Shown: piece after piece, positions 27,045-35,774 of the stretch
Layout: every line of letters begins with the position of its first letter
Position numbering within the stretch: the first letter of the stretch is position 1
Made by a program: the position numbers and the translations under genes
The notes under the pieces: model-generated
What the model was told of the DNA's origin: nothing
The model's database searches: none
What the model saw: the letters and a program-made list of their open reading frames with translations, nothing else
Source: an uncultured Prochlorococcus sp.
GTDB taxonomy: Bacteria > Cyanobacteriota > Cyanobacteriia > PCC-6307 > Cyanobiaceae
DNA: 64,000 nt
Reading direction: 5' to 3'
Assembly (NCBI GenBank): GCA_902572075.1
Contig: CACGER010000001.1
Span: 62,001-126,000 of the forward strand

Positions 27045-27176
27045 ATGTCTCTAGAATCTATATTGATGGTAGTCGCTCCAATCTGTCTTTTTACAGTAGG
27101 AGTTATTGTTTTACCTATCCTAGTAAAACCACGCAAACAATCAGGTTTACCTAAGAGGTATATACGCGGTCTTTAA
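27045..27176 (+). CDS. Small membrane protein, 43 aa
   Basis: One membrane helix (LMVVAPICLFTVGVIVLPIL) is followed by a basic tail VKPRKQSGLPKRYIRGL. It resembles other single-pass peptides in this region. Function unknown. Confidence 0.5.
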   Translation: MSLESILMVVAPICLFTVGVIVLPILVKPRKQSGLPKRYIRGL

Positions 27177-27415
27177 ATTAATTAAGCTTTAAAGAAGATC
27201 ATAGACAATAATCATAAAAAAGAAATAAATAAATATAAAATTAATAAGATTGCGATAAAAGAATAAAATAAAAAATGTTTTATTTGAAGACGAAATTAAA
27301 ATCTTAAAAACTTTATTGAAAAAAAATTATAAATTCTTTCATTATGAGATCCTGTGATGGATAATAGAGCATATAAATTCACTTTTATTTAACAAAATTC
27401 TTAACCAACAAAAAT

Positions 27416-28594
27416 TTGAGTAATATAAAATTTTCTGGTCTTAAAGGCCAAGCGCTTGTAATAAAGGATAAAGATATTCCAAGCATAAAAGAATTTAGGG
27501 ATGTTATCCCCGATCACTACTTTAGGAGCAATACCAAAACTTCTTTAAGGTATCTTTTACAATCAGCTTTCATTCAATTATTAGTAGTTGCAATAGGGTT
27601 ATTTATTCCATTTACCCCAAAAATGATTCCAATTTGGATAATTTACGCATTAATATCAGGAACCACTGCAATGGGATTTTGGGTAATTGCCCATGAATGT
27701 GGGCATGGAGCATTCTCTAAAAACAAAACATTGGAATCTGTAACTGGTTTTTTACTACATTCATTACTTCTAGTGCCTTATTTTTCTTGGCAGCGTTCTC
27801 ATGCAGTTCATCATCGATTCACAAATAACATAACTAATGGAGAAACTCACGTCCCTTTAGTCATTAAAGGAAACGGAGTTACAGAAAAAGTTGGCGGAGA
27901 AAAAGAATTACATTTTTCAAATTCCTTAGGTAAGAAAAATTATGGAATTCTTCAACTTATTTTACATCTAATATTTGGCTGGCCTGCTTATTTACTTACT
28001 GGAAGTACAGGAGGTGTTAAATATGGCACTTCAAATCATTTTTGGCCAATTAAACCATTTTCTATAGCATTATGGCCATCAGTTTGGGCCAAGAAAGTTT
28101 GGATATCAGATATTGGTGTAGGTTTGACATTGGTGGGCATTGTTTATTTAGTTTTCAAGTATGGATTATTTCCAGTAATTACTTTGTATTTTGGCCCTTT
28201 ATTAGTGGTTAATTGTTGGCTAGTAGTTTATACATGGCTTCATCATACAGATTCAGATGTACCTCATCTTTCAAATACGGAATTCTCCTTTATGAGAGGA
28301 GCATTTCTATCTATTGACAGGCCTTACGGTAGAGTCCTTAATTTTCTCCACCATAATATAGGTTCTAGCCATGTCGTTCATCATGTATGTCCAACGATCC
28401 CTCATTATCATGCAAAAAAGGCAACTGTCTTAATTAAAAAAGCCTTTAAAAAAGCATATCTTTTTAATCCCGATCCAATACACAAAGCTTTATGGAATAT
28501 TTCCTGTAATTGCATTGCTGTTGAGTCAGACATTAAGAGAGGAAGATATATATGGCAATCTTCATACAAAAATAATGGATTAAAAACACAATAA
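27416..28594 (+). CDS. desA: Delta-12-type acyl-lipid desaturase
   Basis: The 392-residue membrane enzyme has the three histidine boxes of omega-6/delta-12 fatty acid desaturases: HECGHGAF, HAVHHRFTN and HVVHHVCPTIPHYHA. Layout and length match DesA/FAD2-type enzymes that use ferredoxin as electron donor. It would convert oleoyl to linoleoyl lipid. The start is TTG. Gene symbol is by family; exact regiospecificity cannot be read from sequence alone. Confidence 0.85.
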   Translation: MSNIKFSGLKGQALVIKDKDIPSIKEFRDVIPDHYFRSNTKTSLRYLLQSAFIQLLVVAIGLFIPFTPKMIPIWIIYALISGTTAMGFWVIAHECGHGAFSKNKTLESVTGFLLHSLLLVPYFSWQRSHAVHHRFTNNITNGETHVPLVIKGNGVTEKVGGEKELHFSNSLGKKNYGILQLILHLIFGWPAYLLTGSTGGVKYGTSNHFWPIKPFSIALWPSVWAKKVWISDIGVGLTLVGIVYLVFKYGLFPVITLYFGPLLVVNCWLVVYTWLHHTDSDVPHLSNTEFSFMRGAFLSIDRPYGRVLNFLHHNIGSSHVVHHVCPTIPHYHAKKATVLIKKAFKKAYLFNPDPIHKALWNISCNCIAVESDIKRGRYIWQSSYKNNGLKTQ

Positions 28595-28701
28595 GCATCA
28601 ATTCTTTATCACTTTAATTTACGCAAATCCGAAAAAAATATAAAAGAATTAGCAATAACAAATTTTTCATCTTAGAAAATACTCACTAGTTTAGAAATTC
28701 T

Positions 28702-28863
28702 ATGAGTGGCGACAATTTACATGGTAAACAGCCTATTAAATTTTATTCGGAAAAAATAACACTTACAAAAATTGAATTATTAGAAAGACAGTTGAGCTTA
28801 GGCGAAAAAATTTCAGATTTAGATCAAAAACATAAAGAATGGAGCAAAAAACTATTAGGTTGA
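28702..28863 (+). CDS. Small soluble protein, 53 aa
   Basis: A charged, helical 53-residue protein (KIELLERQLSLGEKISDLDQ, then KHKEWSKKLLG) that may form a short coiled coil. It sits between the desaturase and DUF938 genes. Family unknown. Confidence 0.5.
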   Translation: MSGDNLHGKQPIKFYSEKITLTKIELLERQLSLGEKISDLDQKHKEWSKKLLG

Positions 28864-28914
28864 TAATCTAATGAGATGATTTTTAAGAACTTATTGATAT
28901 TTGTATCTGCCTTA

Positions 28915-29532
28915 TCAAGAAACTTTTCTGTAAATTATTGAAAAATTATTTGCAGGCATGCTAATAATATCCTCTTGAGAAAAACCATTTTTCTTACTCT
29001 CATCACAAACTTCTTCAAGATTTTTAATACCCCAAAGATCATTTTGCATTTTTAATGAATTATCGAAAAAATAATTACTTTCACTTGTATGCTTATTACA
29101 AATTTTAAATGGCCCATACAAAATCAAAAATTGTCCCTTATGTAGTAATTTTCCTGACTCTCTAAAGAGTGCGACAGTACAAGACCAATCAGCTACATGA
29201 ATCATATTTATAGAAACTATTCCTTGCAAAGAATTAGCTAATATCAATGGAATTTTCCAAGGAATTTTTTCTACATCAATCTCAAGAGGCTGGGGCATTT
29301 TCTTAGATAGATCTTCATACTCAATCCAGGAACTTATACTTTTTCTATGCACTAACTCTGGGTCACTTGTTTGCCAAATTATTCCAGGAAAGCGTTTTTG
29401 AAAAACCACTCCATGTTCGCCGCTGCCACTCCCGATTTCCAATACTGAACCTTTTTTTATAATTTTGGATAAGACATCACCAATGCAGTCTCTATTTCTT
29501 TGAGTTGCTGGAAAAAAAAGTCTATTATCCAA
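28915..29532 (-). CDS. DUF938 family methyltransferase-like protein
   Basis: The 205-residue protein is a DUF938 member: FFPATQRNRDCIGDVL at the N-terminus, then VLEIGSGSGEHGVVF (SAM-binding loop), IWQTSDPE and GIVSINMIHVADW. A class I SAM-dependent methyltransferase fold is expected; the substrate is unknown. Confidence 0.85.
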   Translation of the reverse strand: MDNRLFFPATQRNRDCIGDVLSKIIKKGSVLEIGSGSGEHGVVFQKRFPGIIWQTSDPELVHRKSISSWIEYEDLSKKMPQPLEIDVEKIPWKIPLILANSLQGIVSINMIHVADWSCTVALFRESGKLLHKGQFLILYGPFKICNKHTSESNYFFDNSLKMQNDLWGIKNLEEVCDESKKNGFSQEDIISMPANNFSIIYRKVS

Positions 29533-29583
29533 AATTAAAAAAATTGGGCGCTTCAGTAAAAAGAATAATCCTACAATCCTTGA

Positions 29584-29748
29584 TTATTTAATCTTTCTTA
29601 ATTTAGGAGTCTTGAAAAACATTATTTTAAGGCTATAGAATAATATCGAAATTGTAAGAGCAGGCAAGATATAAAGTATTGAATCAGAACTCATTAAAGA
29701 AGGAATCCCCCCAAAAATTAAATGCATGTAATAAGTCGCAAATGACAT
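29584..29748 (-). CDS. Small membrane protein, 54 aa or longer
   Basis: From the ATG at 29746-29748 the ORF encodes a hydrophobic segment (SILYILPALTISILFYSLKI) and the basic tail KTPKLRKIK. The frame is open upstream for another 30 codons with similar hydrophobic composition, but without a standard start codon, so the true N-terminus may be longer. Confidence 0.5.
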   Translation of the reverse strand: MSFATYYMHLIFGGIPSLMSSDSILYILPALTISILFYSLKIMFFKTPKLRKIK

Positions 29749-29828
29749 AAATTCATATGTAGCTAATTTATTAATAGCAATTATTTGAATTCTAAAAACT
29801 ACTTTTAGTAAAAAACATAAAGTTCTAA

Positions 29829-29865
29829 ATAAAAGAGTCAGCCTGTATCCCTACTAGCTGACTCT
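29829..29865 (-). terminator. Hairpin with minus-strand U-rich tail
   Basis: A perfect 9-bp inverted repeat AGAGTCAGC/GCTGACTCT encloses 14 bases. On the minus strand TTTTAT follows the stem. No annotated minus-strand gene precedes it closely, so it may end a small RNA or attenuate transcription into the 54-aa ORF. Confidence 0.4.
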
Positions 29866-30057
29866 ACAGATATATTAATTTAAATTACCACTAAATGAGG
29901 CTATACATCTAAAAAAAACAGGGAGAAAAGCTTATATTTTTCCCCAAACTTAAAAAAATCAGAACAAAAACAAAAACACCAACAATGCATATTTCGATAC
30001 ATATATGTAGCAGTTTTTACATTTTTAAAGCCAAAAAAGGGGAAATGCATCATTTTC
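29866..30057. other. Intergenic region upstream of hli pair
   Basis: This AT-rich stretch lies between the hairpin at 29829-29865 and the hli promoter. I see an imperfect inverted repeat around GGGAGAAAA...TTTTCCCC near 29922-29944 and nothing else that can be supported. Confidence 0.3.
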
Positions 30058-30086
30058 TTTACATTACTAAATAAATATGTTATATT
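30058..30086 (+). promoter_or_regulatory. Sigma-70-type promoter of the hli pair
   Basis: A TTTACA -35 element (30058-30063) and a TATATT -10 element (30081-30086) are separated by exactly 17 bases, 18 bases before the first hli ATG. The hli gene at 30909 has a similarly arranged TTTACA promoter. Confidence 0.65.
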
Positions 30087-30104
30087 TATTTACAAATTAC
30101 AAAA

Positions 30105-30218
30105 ATGAAAATGACTCCAGAAGCAGAACGTTTTAATGGTTGGGCAGCAATGTTAGGTTTTGTTGCAGCAGTTGGTGCCTACGTCACAACAGGCCAGATC
30201 ATTCCAGGCTGGTTCTAA
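30105..30218 (+). CDS. hli: High-light-inducible protein, 37 aa
   Basis: A single-helix Chl a/b-binding-like protein with the core ERFNGWAAMLGFVAAVGAYV and the C-terminus TTGQIIPGWF. Hli proteins bind chlorophyll and carotenoid near photosystem II under stress. The usual ExxNGR motif has Trp in place of Arg. Its stop codon overlaps the start of the next hli (TAATG), so the pair is translationally coupled. Confidence 0.9.
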   Translation: MKMTPEAERFNGWAAMLGFVAAVGAYVTTGQIIPGWF

Positions 30219-30358
30219 TGAAAAATAACGAACCAAAAATAGTTGAAAAAGAAAAAATCGTTGCAGAAAAACTTAACGGTAGATTCGCAATGTTAGGTTT
30301 TGTTGCTCTTGTTGGAGCATATTTAACTACAGGTCAAATCATCCCTGGTTTTATCTAA
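30218..30358 (+). CDS. hli: High-light-inducible protein, 46 aa
   Basis: This Hli has a charged N-terminus (KIVEKEKIVAEKLNG), the intact ExxNGR motif (EKLNGRFAMLGF) and the C-terminus TTGQIIPGFI. I place the start at the ATG overlapping the previous stop; a longer TTG-started reading frame from 30140 overlaps the first hli in another frame and is not supported. Confidence 0.92.
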   Translation: MKNNEPKIVEKEKIVAEKLNGRFAMLGFVALVGAYLTTGQIIPGFI

Positions 30359-30377
30359 AATAAAATCTTTTATAAAA

Positions 30378-30409
30378 AACCTAATTTCTAATTAAATTAG
30401 GTTTTTTTT
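30378..30409 (+). terminator. Rho-independent terminator of the hli pair
   Basis: The stem CCTAATTT/AAATTAGG with a six-base loop is followed by eight T residues, beginning 22 bases after the second hli stop codon. Confidence 0.85.
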
Positions 30410-30699
30410 GTAGTTATTTTTTATAACCACCGGTCTTTATTAATTGAGATTTGTATAATCCTACTTTTAAAAAAGAATAACTTGAAAAGCAGTATAAAAA
30501 AACTCTCATTTATAAATATTTGACTAAGTGGTATTTTTACAGTCTATGCAATTTGGCGTGAAAAAATTAGAGCTGAGTAAGGAAAATAGTAAACTTAAAA
30601 TGAGATTTTAAAGGTAATTTAAATTTATTGTTCTTAGCCTTAAGACTTAAATTTATTACTAAATTAATGCTATCTTTATCAGAATAACTAGAGGATTTA
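30410..30699. other. Intergenic region, no firm gene
   Basis: A 21-codon ATG ORF (30546-30611, basic and polar) is present but has neither ribosome binding site nor recognisable composition. I see nothing else that can be supported. Confidence 0.3.
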
Positions 30700-30828
30700 A
30701 TGAGAGTAAAACTTGAACCAGATACAGCATTTATTGGTAAGAAATTTGCGTATATATTTTTAGGGGTAATTTTTACCCTAAACGCGATAACATTTATTTG
30801 GTTTTTTTTATTTTCAAACTTAAAATAA
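30700..30828 (+). CDS. Small membrane protein, 42 aa
   Basis: A GAGGA sequence lies five bases before the ATG. The product has a short polar start (MRVKLEPDTAFIGKK) and one membrane helix (FAYIFLGVIFTLNAITFIWF). Probably a real tiny membrane protein of unknown role. Confidence 0.55.
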   Translation: MRVKLEPDTAFIGKKFAYIFLGVIFTLNAITFIWFFLFSNLK

Positions 30829-30908
30829 ATTAATTCAAAGTTTATTATTTAAGGATTTTCAAAATATACTTTTAATCAAACAATTTTATAAAAACGATAA
30901 ATGAGGTC

Positions 30909-31115
30909 CTAAAAAATTCCCGGAATAATCTGACCTGTTGTTATATAGGCACCCAATAGTGCAACGAAACCCACCATAGCCCATCTACCATTTACTTTTT
31001 CTGCATTTTGGGGATACCCATCATAAGATACAGTTTCATCAATATAAGGCCTAGTTTCTGATGGAAACATATTTTGTCTTCCGCCAGATTCTGTAGTAAC
31101 TCCAGACTTGGTCAT
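30909..31115 (-). CDS. hli: High-light-inducible protein, 68 aa
   Basis: This longer Hli has about 40 N-terminal residues rich in Ser, Gly and Tyr, then the helix core EKVNGRWAMVGFVALLGAYI and TTGQIIPGIF. It carries the intact ExxNGR motif. It is one of three hli genes within 1 kb, on the opposite strand to the other two. Confidence 0.92.
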   Translation of the reverse strand: MTKSGVTTESGGRQNMFPSETRPYIDETVSYDGYPQNAEKVNGRWAMVGFVALLGAYITTGQIIPGIF

Positions 31116-31138
31116 TTAAAATTTAATAATTGTTAACT

Positions 31139-31167
31139 AAAGTAACACAAATATTAACTTATGTAAA
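31139..31167 (-). promoter_or_regulatory. Predicted promoter of the 68-aa hli gene
   Basis: On the minus strand TTTACA (31162-31167) and TACTTT (31139-31144) are separated by 17 bases, about 24 bases upstream of the ATG. Confidence 0.5.
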
Positions 31168-31343
31168 CCAAAAGGCTCCAGTCATTTAACTCCCGAGTAT
31201 TTATAGAGCAAATATTTGGCATTTCTGTTTAAAAACAATTAAAAGGTCACAATTTTTCTCGCAAAAATCACTTTTAGATATCAAATTACCAGATAAATTT
31301 CTAAAAATAAGCATTTATACTCACAGTAAGTAATTTTACTTAG

Positions 31344-31452
31344 TATGATAAATAAGCATTTAGGAAGTGCTTAGCTGGTTAAATCAAAACTCTTAATTTA
31401 ACTAGTTCGTCATGAGCTTGCCTGTGGGATACTTGCAAGCTCTTTCAATTTT
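31344..31452 (+). ncRNA. Candidate small RNA with terminator-like hairpin
   Basis: In the 446-base gap between hli and the 33-aa ORF, a TATGAT box at 31344-31349 is followed by a comparatively GC-rich stretch. It ends in a perfect 8-bp stem GAGCTTGC/GCAAGCTC (31414-31442) with the tail TTTCAATTTT. No ORF fills this stretch. A short transcript of about 90 bases is possible; no known RNA family is recognised. Confidence 0.3.
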
Positions 31453-31571
31453 AAAGCAGTTAAATAAAGTAAACGAATAAAAATAATTTTTTTACTAAAT
31501 ATAATTTAAGCGATAATAAAAATGTCAATAAATAAATCTATTGCTAAATAAAATATAGAGTTAAAAAAGTT

Positions 31572-31673
31572 ATGTCTTTAGATTTTATTCTCATCCCTTC
31601 TTGCATTGTTGTTATCCTTTTTCTTTTGAATAGAGAAAATATTATCTACAAGAAAAATCAAAAGGCTAAATAA
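31572..31673 (+). CDS. Tiny membrane protein, 33 aa
   Basis: A 33-codon ORF encodes one hydrophobic helix (LDFILIPSCIVVILFLL) and a basic tail (RENIIYKKNQKAK). Similar in design to the other tiny membrane proteins nearby. Confidence 0.45.
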   Translation: MSLDFILIPSCIVVILFLLNRENIIYKKNQKAK

Positions 31674-31752
31674 ATGCACTTGTTTACATAAGGAATAAAA
31701 TTAAGGATCAAGAACTGTATTTTTATTTAGAAATAACAGATTTTTAAACTAT

Positions 31753-31872
31753 TTAGGCTGACTTTTTTCTTAAAATCAATTTATCCCAATAAAATATTGA
31801 ATTATTAATTTGATCAATTTTTTGTTGGCAATGTACGCACTTACATTCGTTAATAAAAGCTTTATTTTTCAT
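31753..31872 (-). CDS. Small protein with CKCVHC motif, 39 aa
   Basis: The ATG is preceded on the minus strand by AAGGAGAAAGGGGG, a strong ribosome binding site. The product contains ECKCVHCQQK (three cysteines) and a basic C-terminus. A metal-binding role is possible but only suggested by the cysteine spacing. Confidence 0.55.
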   Translation of the reverse strand: MKNKAFINECKCVHCQQKIDQINNSIFYWDKLILRKKSA

Positions 31873-32018
31873 TATTACCCCCTTTCTCCTTAAGAAACCA
31901 AATTTTTTGTTTTACTGCAAGTATTAAGAAACTATTGTTTTGGAAAATTACTAAATTAAAATTTTATTTTTTATAAAAAATTTTATGATGGTTTATAAAC
32001 ATTAATATTTTATAATGC

Positions 32019-33258
32019 TTGGAAAGACCGTACAAATTGAATAAATTTCTTTTGAAACTTCCAAATAAATCACTATTTAAACCAACCATAAATAAAATAA
32101 TTAGTCCTTGGTATTCAATACCTTTAATAGATAGATGGTTACTTGGGCAAATAATACCCCCGATGTTATTTGCTATTTCTGCTTTTACTGTTATCTCATT
32201 ATCTGTTGGGGTAATGTTCGATCTTATTAGGAAAATAGTTGAGTATGGTTTACCTCTTTTTCTTGCATTAAAAGTTCTCTTTTTTAGCCTACCAAGCTTT
32301 TTAGTTTTATCATTCCCCATGGCAGTTTTACTTTCAACGTTATTAGCCTATGGAAAGTTATCAAGCAATTCTGAATTATTAGCATTGAAATCATTGGGAA
32401 TAAAAACTGCACGAATTATTTCTCCAGCTTTAGCTCTTTCAATATTTATGACAGGATTAACTTTTTATTTTAACGATAATTTAGTTCCCAAAAGTAACAA
32501 ATTAGCTGAAACAACATTAAGAGCAGGGATAGGAAGTTCTTTCAGCGAAGAAAAAGGAAAAGAAAACATTATGTTTTCAAGATATGGATCAAGAATAAAT
32601 TCCATAACTAAAAAACCAACAAAAAATAATTCTAAACTCACTCATATTTTTTATTCACAATGGTATGAAAACAAAATCATGAAAAACGTTACACTATTAG
32701 ATTTTTCCAGAGAAGATTTTCAACAAATTTTAAAAGCAAAAACTGGAAAATTTGACAAAAAAAAGTTCTTCTTGGATTTTTTCTGATGGGAGTATTTTAT
32801 CAATTGATTCAGGGGGACAAACTACAAATATTCAATTTAAAGAATATACATATCCATTTGTGGAAGGGCCCATGGAGCTAGCAAAAGTACCTAAGGATGC
32901 CAATGAAATGACTCTAAAGCAGGCTATACAAGCAGAAAAAATTTACAAAAAAACTGGAAACTTAAAGGAGATTAGAAGAATTAAAGTCCGCATTCAAGAA
33001 AAATTTACTCTACCTTTTGCATGTTTGGTCTTTGGTTTAATAGGAAGCAGTTTGGGATCTAAATCTAATTTAAGATCTTCAAAAAGTCAGGGATTTGGAT
33101 TGAGCGTAATTCTTATATTAATTTATTATGTAATGTCATTTATATTCAGTTCGTTCGGAGTAAAAGGTATTTTACCTCCAATTTTTGCTGCATGGTTACC
33201 TGTCTTAATTTCTCTGGGAGGTGGAATTTATTTATTAAGAAAATCAAGTTCTTTATAA
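32019..33258 (+). CDS. LptF/LptG family permease with an in-tract frameshift
   Basis: Two overlapping frames together encode one protein of about 412 residues of the YjgP/YjgQ (LptF/LptG) family, inner-membrane parts of the lipopolysaccharide exporter. The first part (32019-32786) has the N-terminal helices (LIDRWLLGQIIPPMLFA and FPMAVLLSTLLAYGKLSSNSE). The second (to 33258) has the periplasmic end and C-terminal helices (FTLPFACLVFGLIGSSLGS). The frames meet at an A8 run (32757-32764); seven As would restore one frame through FDKKSSSWIFSDG. This may be a sequencing error, transcriptional slippage or inactivation. Confidence 0.75.
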
Positions 33259-33326
33259 ATATTTTTACCAAATAAATAAAATAATTATTAAACAAAATTC
33301 TTATGCAGTTAAAAATTCTTAAATCA

Positions 33327-33908
33327 TTAGTTAAAGTCTATCTTTTGATATCCATACCAATCAGGATAATTGTTTTCTTCAATAAAGTTTTTATCTGGAG
33401 TTAATTCTATTTCCCAATTATCTATCTTTTTTATTAGTTCACAATCATCGCAACTAATTAACTTTTCTAAAGAAGCAATATCATCTTTATGCTTTTTTTT
33501 ACACCCAATAAGCCATTTAGATTTAGCTATATTTTTTGCCTCTAATTTATTTGTAGCTATAACTAATCCAAACTCGTGTTTTTCTTGCAAAGAACTTGGA
33601 TCATAGCCTCCAATGTTGACGAACCATAAATTCTTTTTGGTGTTACTTTTTTTAGAAAATTTATTGTCGATTTTCAAAATTTTTGCATTTCGAAGATTTA
33701 TTTTATAACCATCTAAATATTTTATTTTTTTATAGCTATCGATATGCAAACCTTTGGGAGATCCAAACCAATCCTTTCTTAAAGTATCGTATGTATCCTC
33801 AATTCTTGACCCAACAACCCACCTAACATCATGTAGTTCAATATTGGCTTTATTTGCTCTCCCTCCAAGAACAACTAAATAAAGAAAATTATTTTCTAAT
33901 TTTTCCAC
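33327..33908 (-). CDS. DUF1543 family protein
   Basis: The 193-residue protein has the DUF1543 pattern LYLVVLGGRANKANIELHD followed by RWVVG, DTLRKDWFGSPKGLHIDSY and LDGYKINL. A second half resembles a weak repeat of the first (VNIGGYDPSSLQEKHEFGLV). The family has no assigned function. Confidence 0.8.
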   Translation of the reverse strand: MEKLENNFLYLVVLGGRANKANIELHDVRWVVGSRIEDTYDTLRKDWFGSPKGLHIDSYKKIKYLDGYKINLRNAKILKIDNKFSKKSNTKKNLWFVNIGGYDPSSLQEKHEFGLVIATNKLEAKNIAKSKWLIGCKKKHKDDIASLEKLISCDDCELIKKIDNWEIELTPDKNFIEENNYPDWYGYQKIDFN

Positions 33909-33992
33909 TTTTAATAAATAAAGTTTAATTTGACTTTAATTTAAATTATCTTGGATTATCTTACAGATTCTTGTTTTAAGAAATGAATTCTC

Positions 33993-34136
33993 TTAATTGA
34001 ACCAGCCTTTTTTCTTTGCTTTCACTTTAGGTGCAGTTTCAATCTTGGGAGCTTCGTCCACTCTACCTTTAATAATCATTAGGGGAACTATTGCCCATAG
34101 TGATAAAAATAATATCCAAAAAAGATAAATGTTCAT
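33993..34136 (-). CDS. Small membrane protein with basic tail, 47 aa
   Basis: One membrane helix (IYLFWILFLSLWAIVPLMII) is followed by a Lys/Glu-rich tail ending KVKAKKKGWFN. It is read in the same direction as the DUF1543 gene. Function unknown. Confidence 0.5.
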   Translation of the reverse strand: MNIYLFWILFLSLWAIVPLMIIKGRVDEAPKIETAPKVKAKKKGWFN

Positions 34137-34473
34137 AATTTTAAATTTTTATAAAATCATCATAAAATCAATTAAATAAGATTCGTGAGTTTCTTTTTAA
34201 AGTTCTAATGAAGATGTATAATCAAATATTTTCTTTTGCATTAAGGATAAATAAAATTTAAAAAAATTTATATAAATATTTAGCTAACTAAAAAATATAA
34301 AAAAAAATAAGGATTATCGTAACGCATCAAGAAATAATAGCACTCAACAAAACCACTGCTTTGCTTCAGGATATTTTAGGTGCATTTTTATAATGACACG
34401 ATAAAATTTTTTTCGTGAATCTTTTTAAATCAAACTTTGCTTATTTAAAATAAATCTAAAAATTAATAGATAA
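34137..34473. other. Intergenic region, nothing firmly supported
   Basis: The stretch 34320-34390 is richer in GC than its surroundings and open for 24 codons on the plus strand, but lacks a start codon. I see no terminator or convincing hairpin. Confidence 0.3.
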
Positions 34474-34629
34474 ATGAAAAAATGTGATTCATGTCATAAG
34501 CCAGGTAAAATTCATTACAGAGTTAAATCCATAATTCATAAGGACTGGATTTTTTGTTGTAAAGAGTGTTGGAGTATAATTTCTAAACATAAAAATTATT
34601 CCTATGGTGGAACTAGAAAGTCAAAATAA
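34474..34629 (+). CDS. Small Cys4 zinc-ribbon-like protein, 51 aa
   Basis: The product carries KKCDSCHKPGK and, 22 residues on, FCCKECW. The CxxC...CxxC arrangement suggests a zinc ribbon (HYRV precedes the second pair). It is Lys-rich, compatible with nucleic-acid binding, which is inference. Confidence 0.6.
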   Translation: MKKCDSCHKPGKIHYRVKSIIHKDWIFCCKECWSIISKHKNYSYGGTRKSK

Positions 34630-34699
34630 TAAATTTTCCAGCGGAGTAACTTACAAAAAACAATTCAACCAATTTAATTAGAAAAAGGATTTTAATTTT

Positions 34700-35176
34700 C
34701 TAAAAAAAATCGTTAATTTCTTTTTTTATAGATTTATATTCTAAATTAATATCTTTAATAAATTCGTCTACTTCTTTTTTTATATTTTTATATTCATTTA
34801 TTTTTTGTTTACTTTTCTTATAAAAAATCGATTCAAATTTACCTGGATTTGATACCTCAATCCAATACCCTGCTAAACAATAAATTCGGTTTGGCACAAA
34901 AGTTACAATAAATAATTTTTTAGAATTTTTATATTGATCAATTATCTTTTTAGCCAAATTACCTTTAGTTTTCTTAGTTCCAAATAGAGTAATATCTTTT
35001 GCTAAAGGCTTAAAATTATTCGATAGATTCTTACTGTTTTCTACTGAATTTCTAGAAATTATTTTTTCTAGAGAATAACAATAATCGAAAAAATTAGTAT
35101 TTTCTTTTTTTGAGGGATATATAGTTATGAGGGAACCAAAAAGTAAAAAGGAAGTTAAAAGAAATTTCTTAAACAT
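34700..35176 (-). CDS. Hypothetical secreted protein, 158 aa
   Basis: The N-terminus (MFKKFLLTSFLLFGSLITIY) looks like a signal peptide or anchor. The remainder is highly charged, with three cysteines and a Lys/Glu-rich C-terminal helix region. No family is recognised. Its composition is even more AT-rich than its neighbours. Confidence 0.6.
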   Translation of the reverse strand: MFKKFLLTSFLLFGSLITIYPSKKENTNFFDYCYSLEKIISRNSVENSKNLSNNFKPLAKDITLFGTKKTKGNLAKKIIDQYKNSKKLFIVTFVPNRIYCLAGYWIEVSNPGKFESIFYKKSKQKINEYKNIKKEVDEFIKDINLEYKSIKKEINDFF

Positions 35177-35365
35177 ATTTATTTTAAGTTAGATTTTATT
35201 ATTACATAAATATAAAAAAGCATTCTAAAAATAACTTTTAATTTCCTTTAAAAGATGCAAATTAATTAAAAAATTTCTATTAATTGAGGTAAACCTCTTT
35301 ATTAAACTTTAAAGTTTTTCGTACTAATTAAGTATTTTAAAAAAAATTTTTCTTATAATAAATTC

Positions 35366-35745
35366 ATGAAGAATTCTTTTTTAAAATTAAAAGTTTAAGT
35401 TCCTTTTTAGATTTTTTTTCAAGAGTATCAATTTCAGCAATATTTATCTCTGCCATACCAGGCAAAATAAATGATTTTGAAAGAATAGTTGAATATATTT
35501 CTTCAAAAGGTATTCCCGATCTAATTTCATCTATTCTTCCAGTAGGAGCGATTATATGTCTTATCTTAGGTTCGGGATTTTTTATATTTGGAGAAAATCA
35601 AAAAATTGGTTCAGTCTTTTTATTACTATTTCTTATTTCAACAACAATAATTTTTCATTTATTCCCTTTCCATCAAAGAGCAGTATTTATGAATCTAGGA
35701 TTGATAGGTGGATTAATTATTACTGCAATAAGGGAAGCAAAATAA
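35366..35745 (+). CDS. DoxX-like membrane protein with apparent 5' frameshift
   Basis: From about 35391 to 35745 an open frame encodes a DoxX/SURF4-like membrane protein: FFSRVSISAIFISAIPGKIN, then LPVGAIICLILGSGFFIFG and FPFHQRAVFMNLGLIGGLI. It has no ATG, GTG or TTG start. An ATG at 35366 in the adjacent frame (MKNSFLKLKV) hits a stop after ten codons; one extra A in the AAAA run near 35389 would join them as MKNSFLKLKSLSSFLDFF. Sequencing error, a non-standard start, or a degenerate gene are all possible. Confidence 0.55.
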
Positions 35746-35774
35746 TTAACTTAATTAAAAACCTAAATATTTTT

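Noticed and set aside
30140..30220. An N-terminal extension of the second hli gene reading through the first hli in another frame
   Set aside because: The first hli is an unmistakable Hli in its own frame, and the ATG at 30218 gives a normal Hli start.
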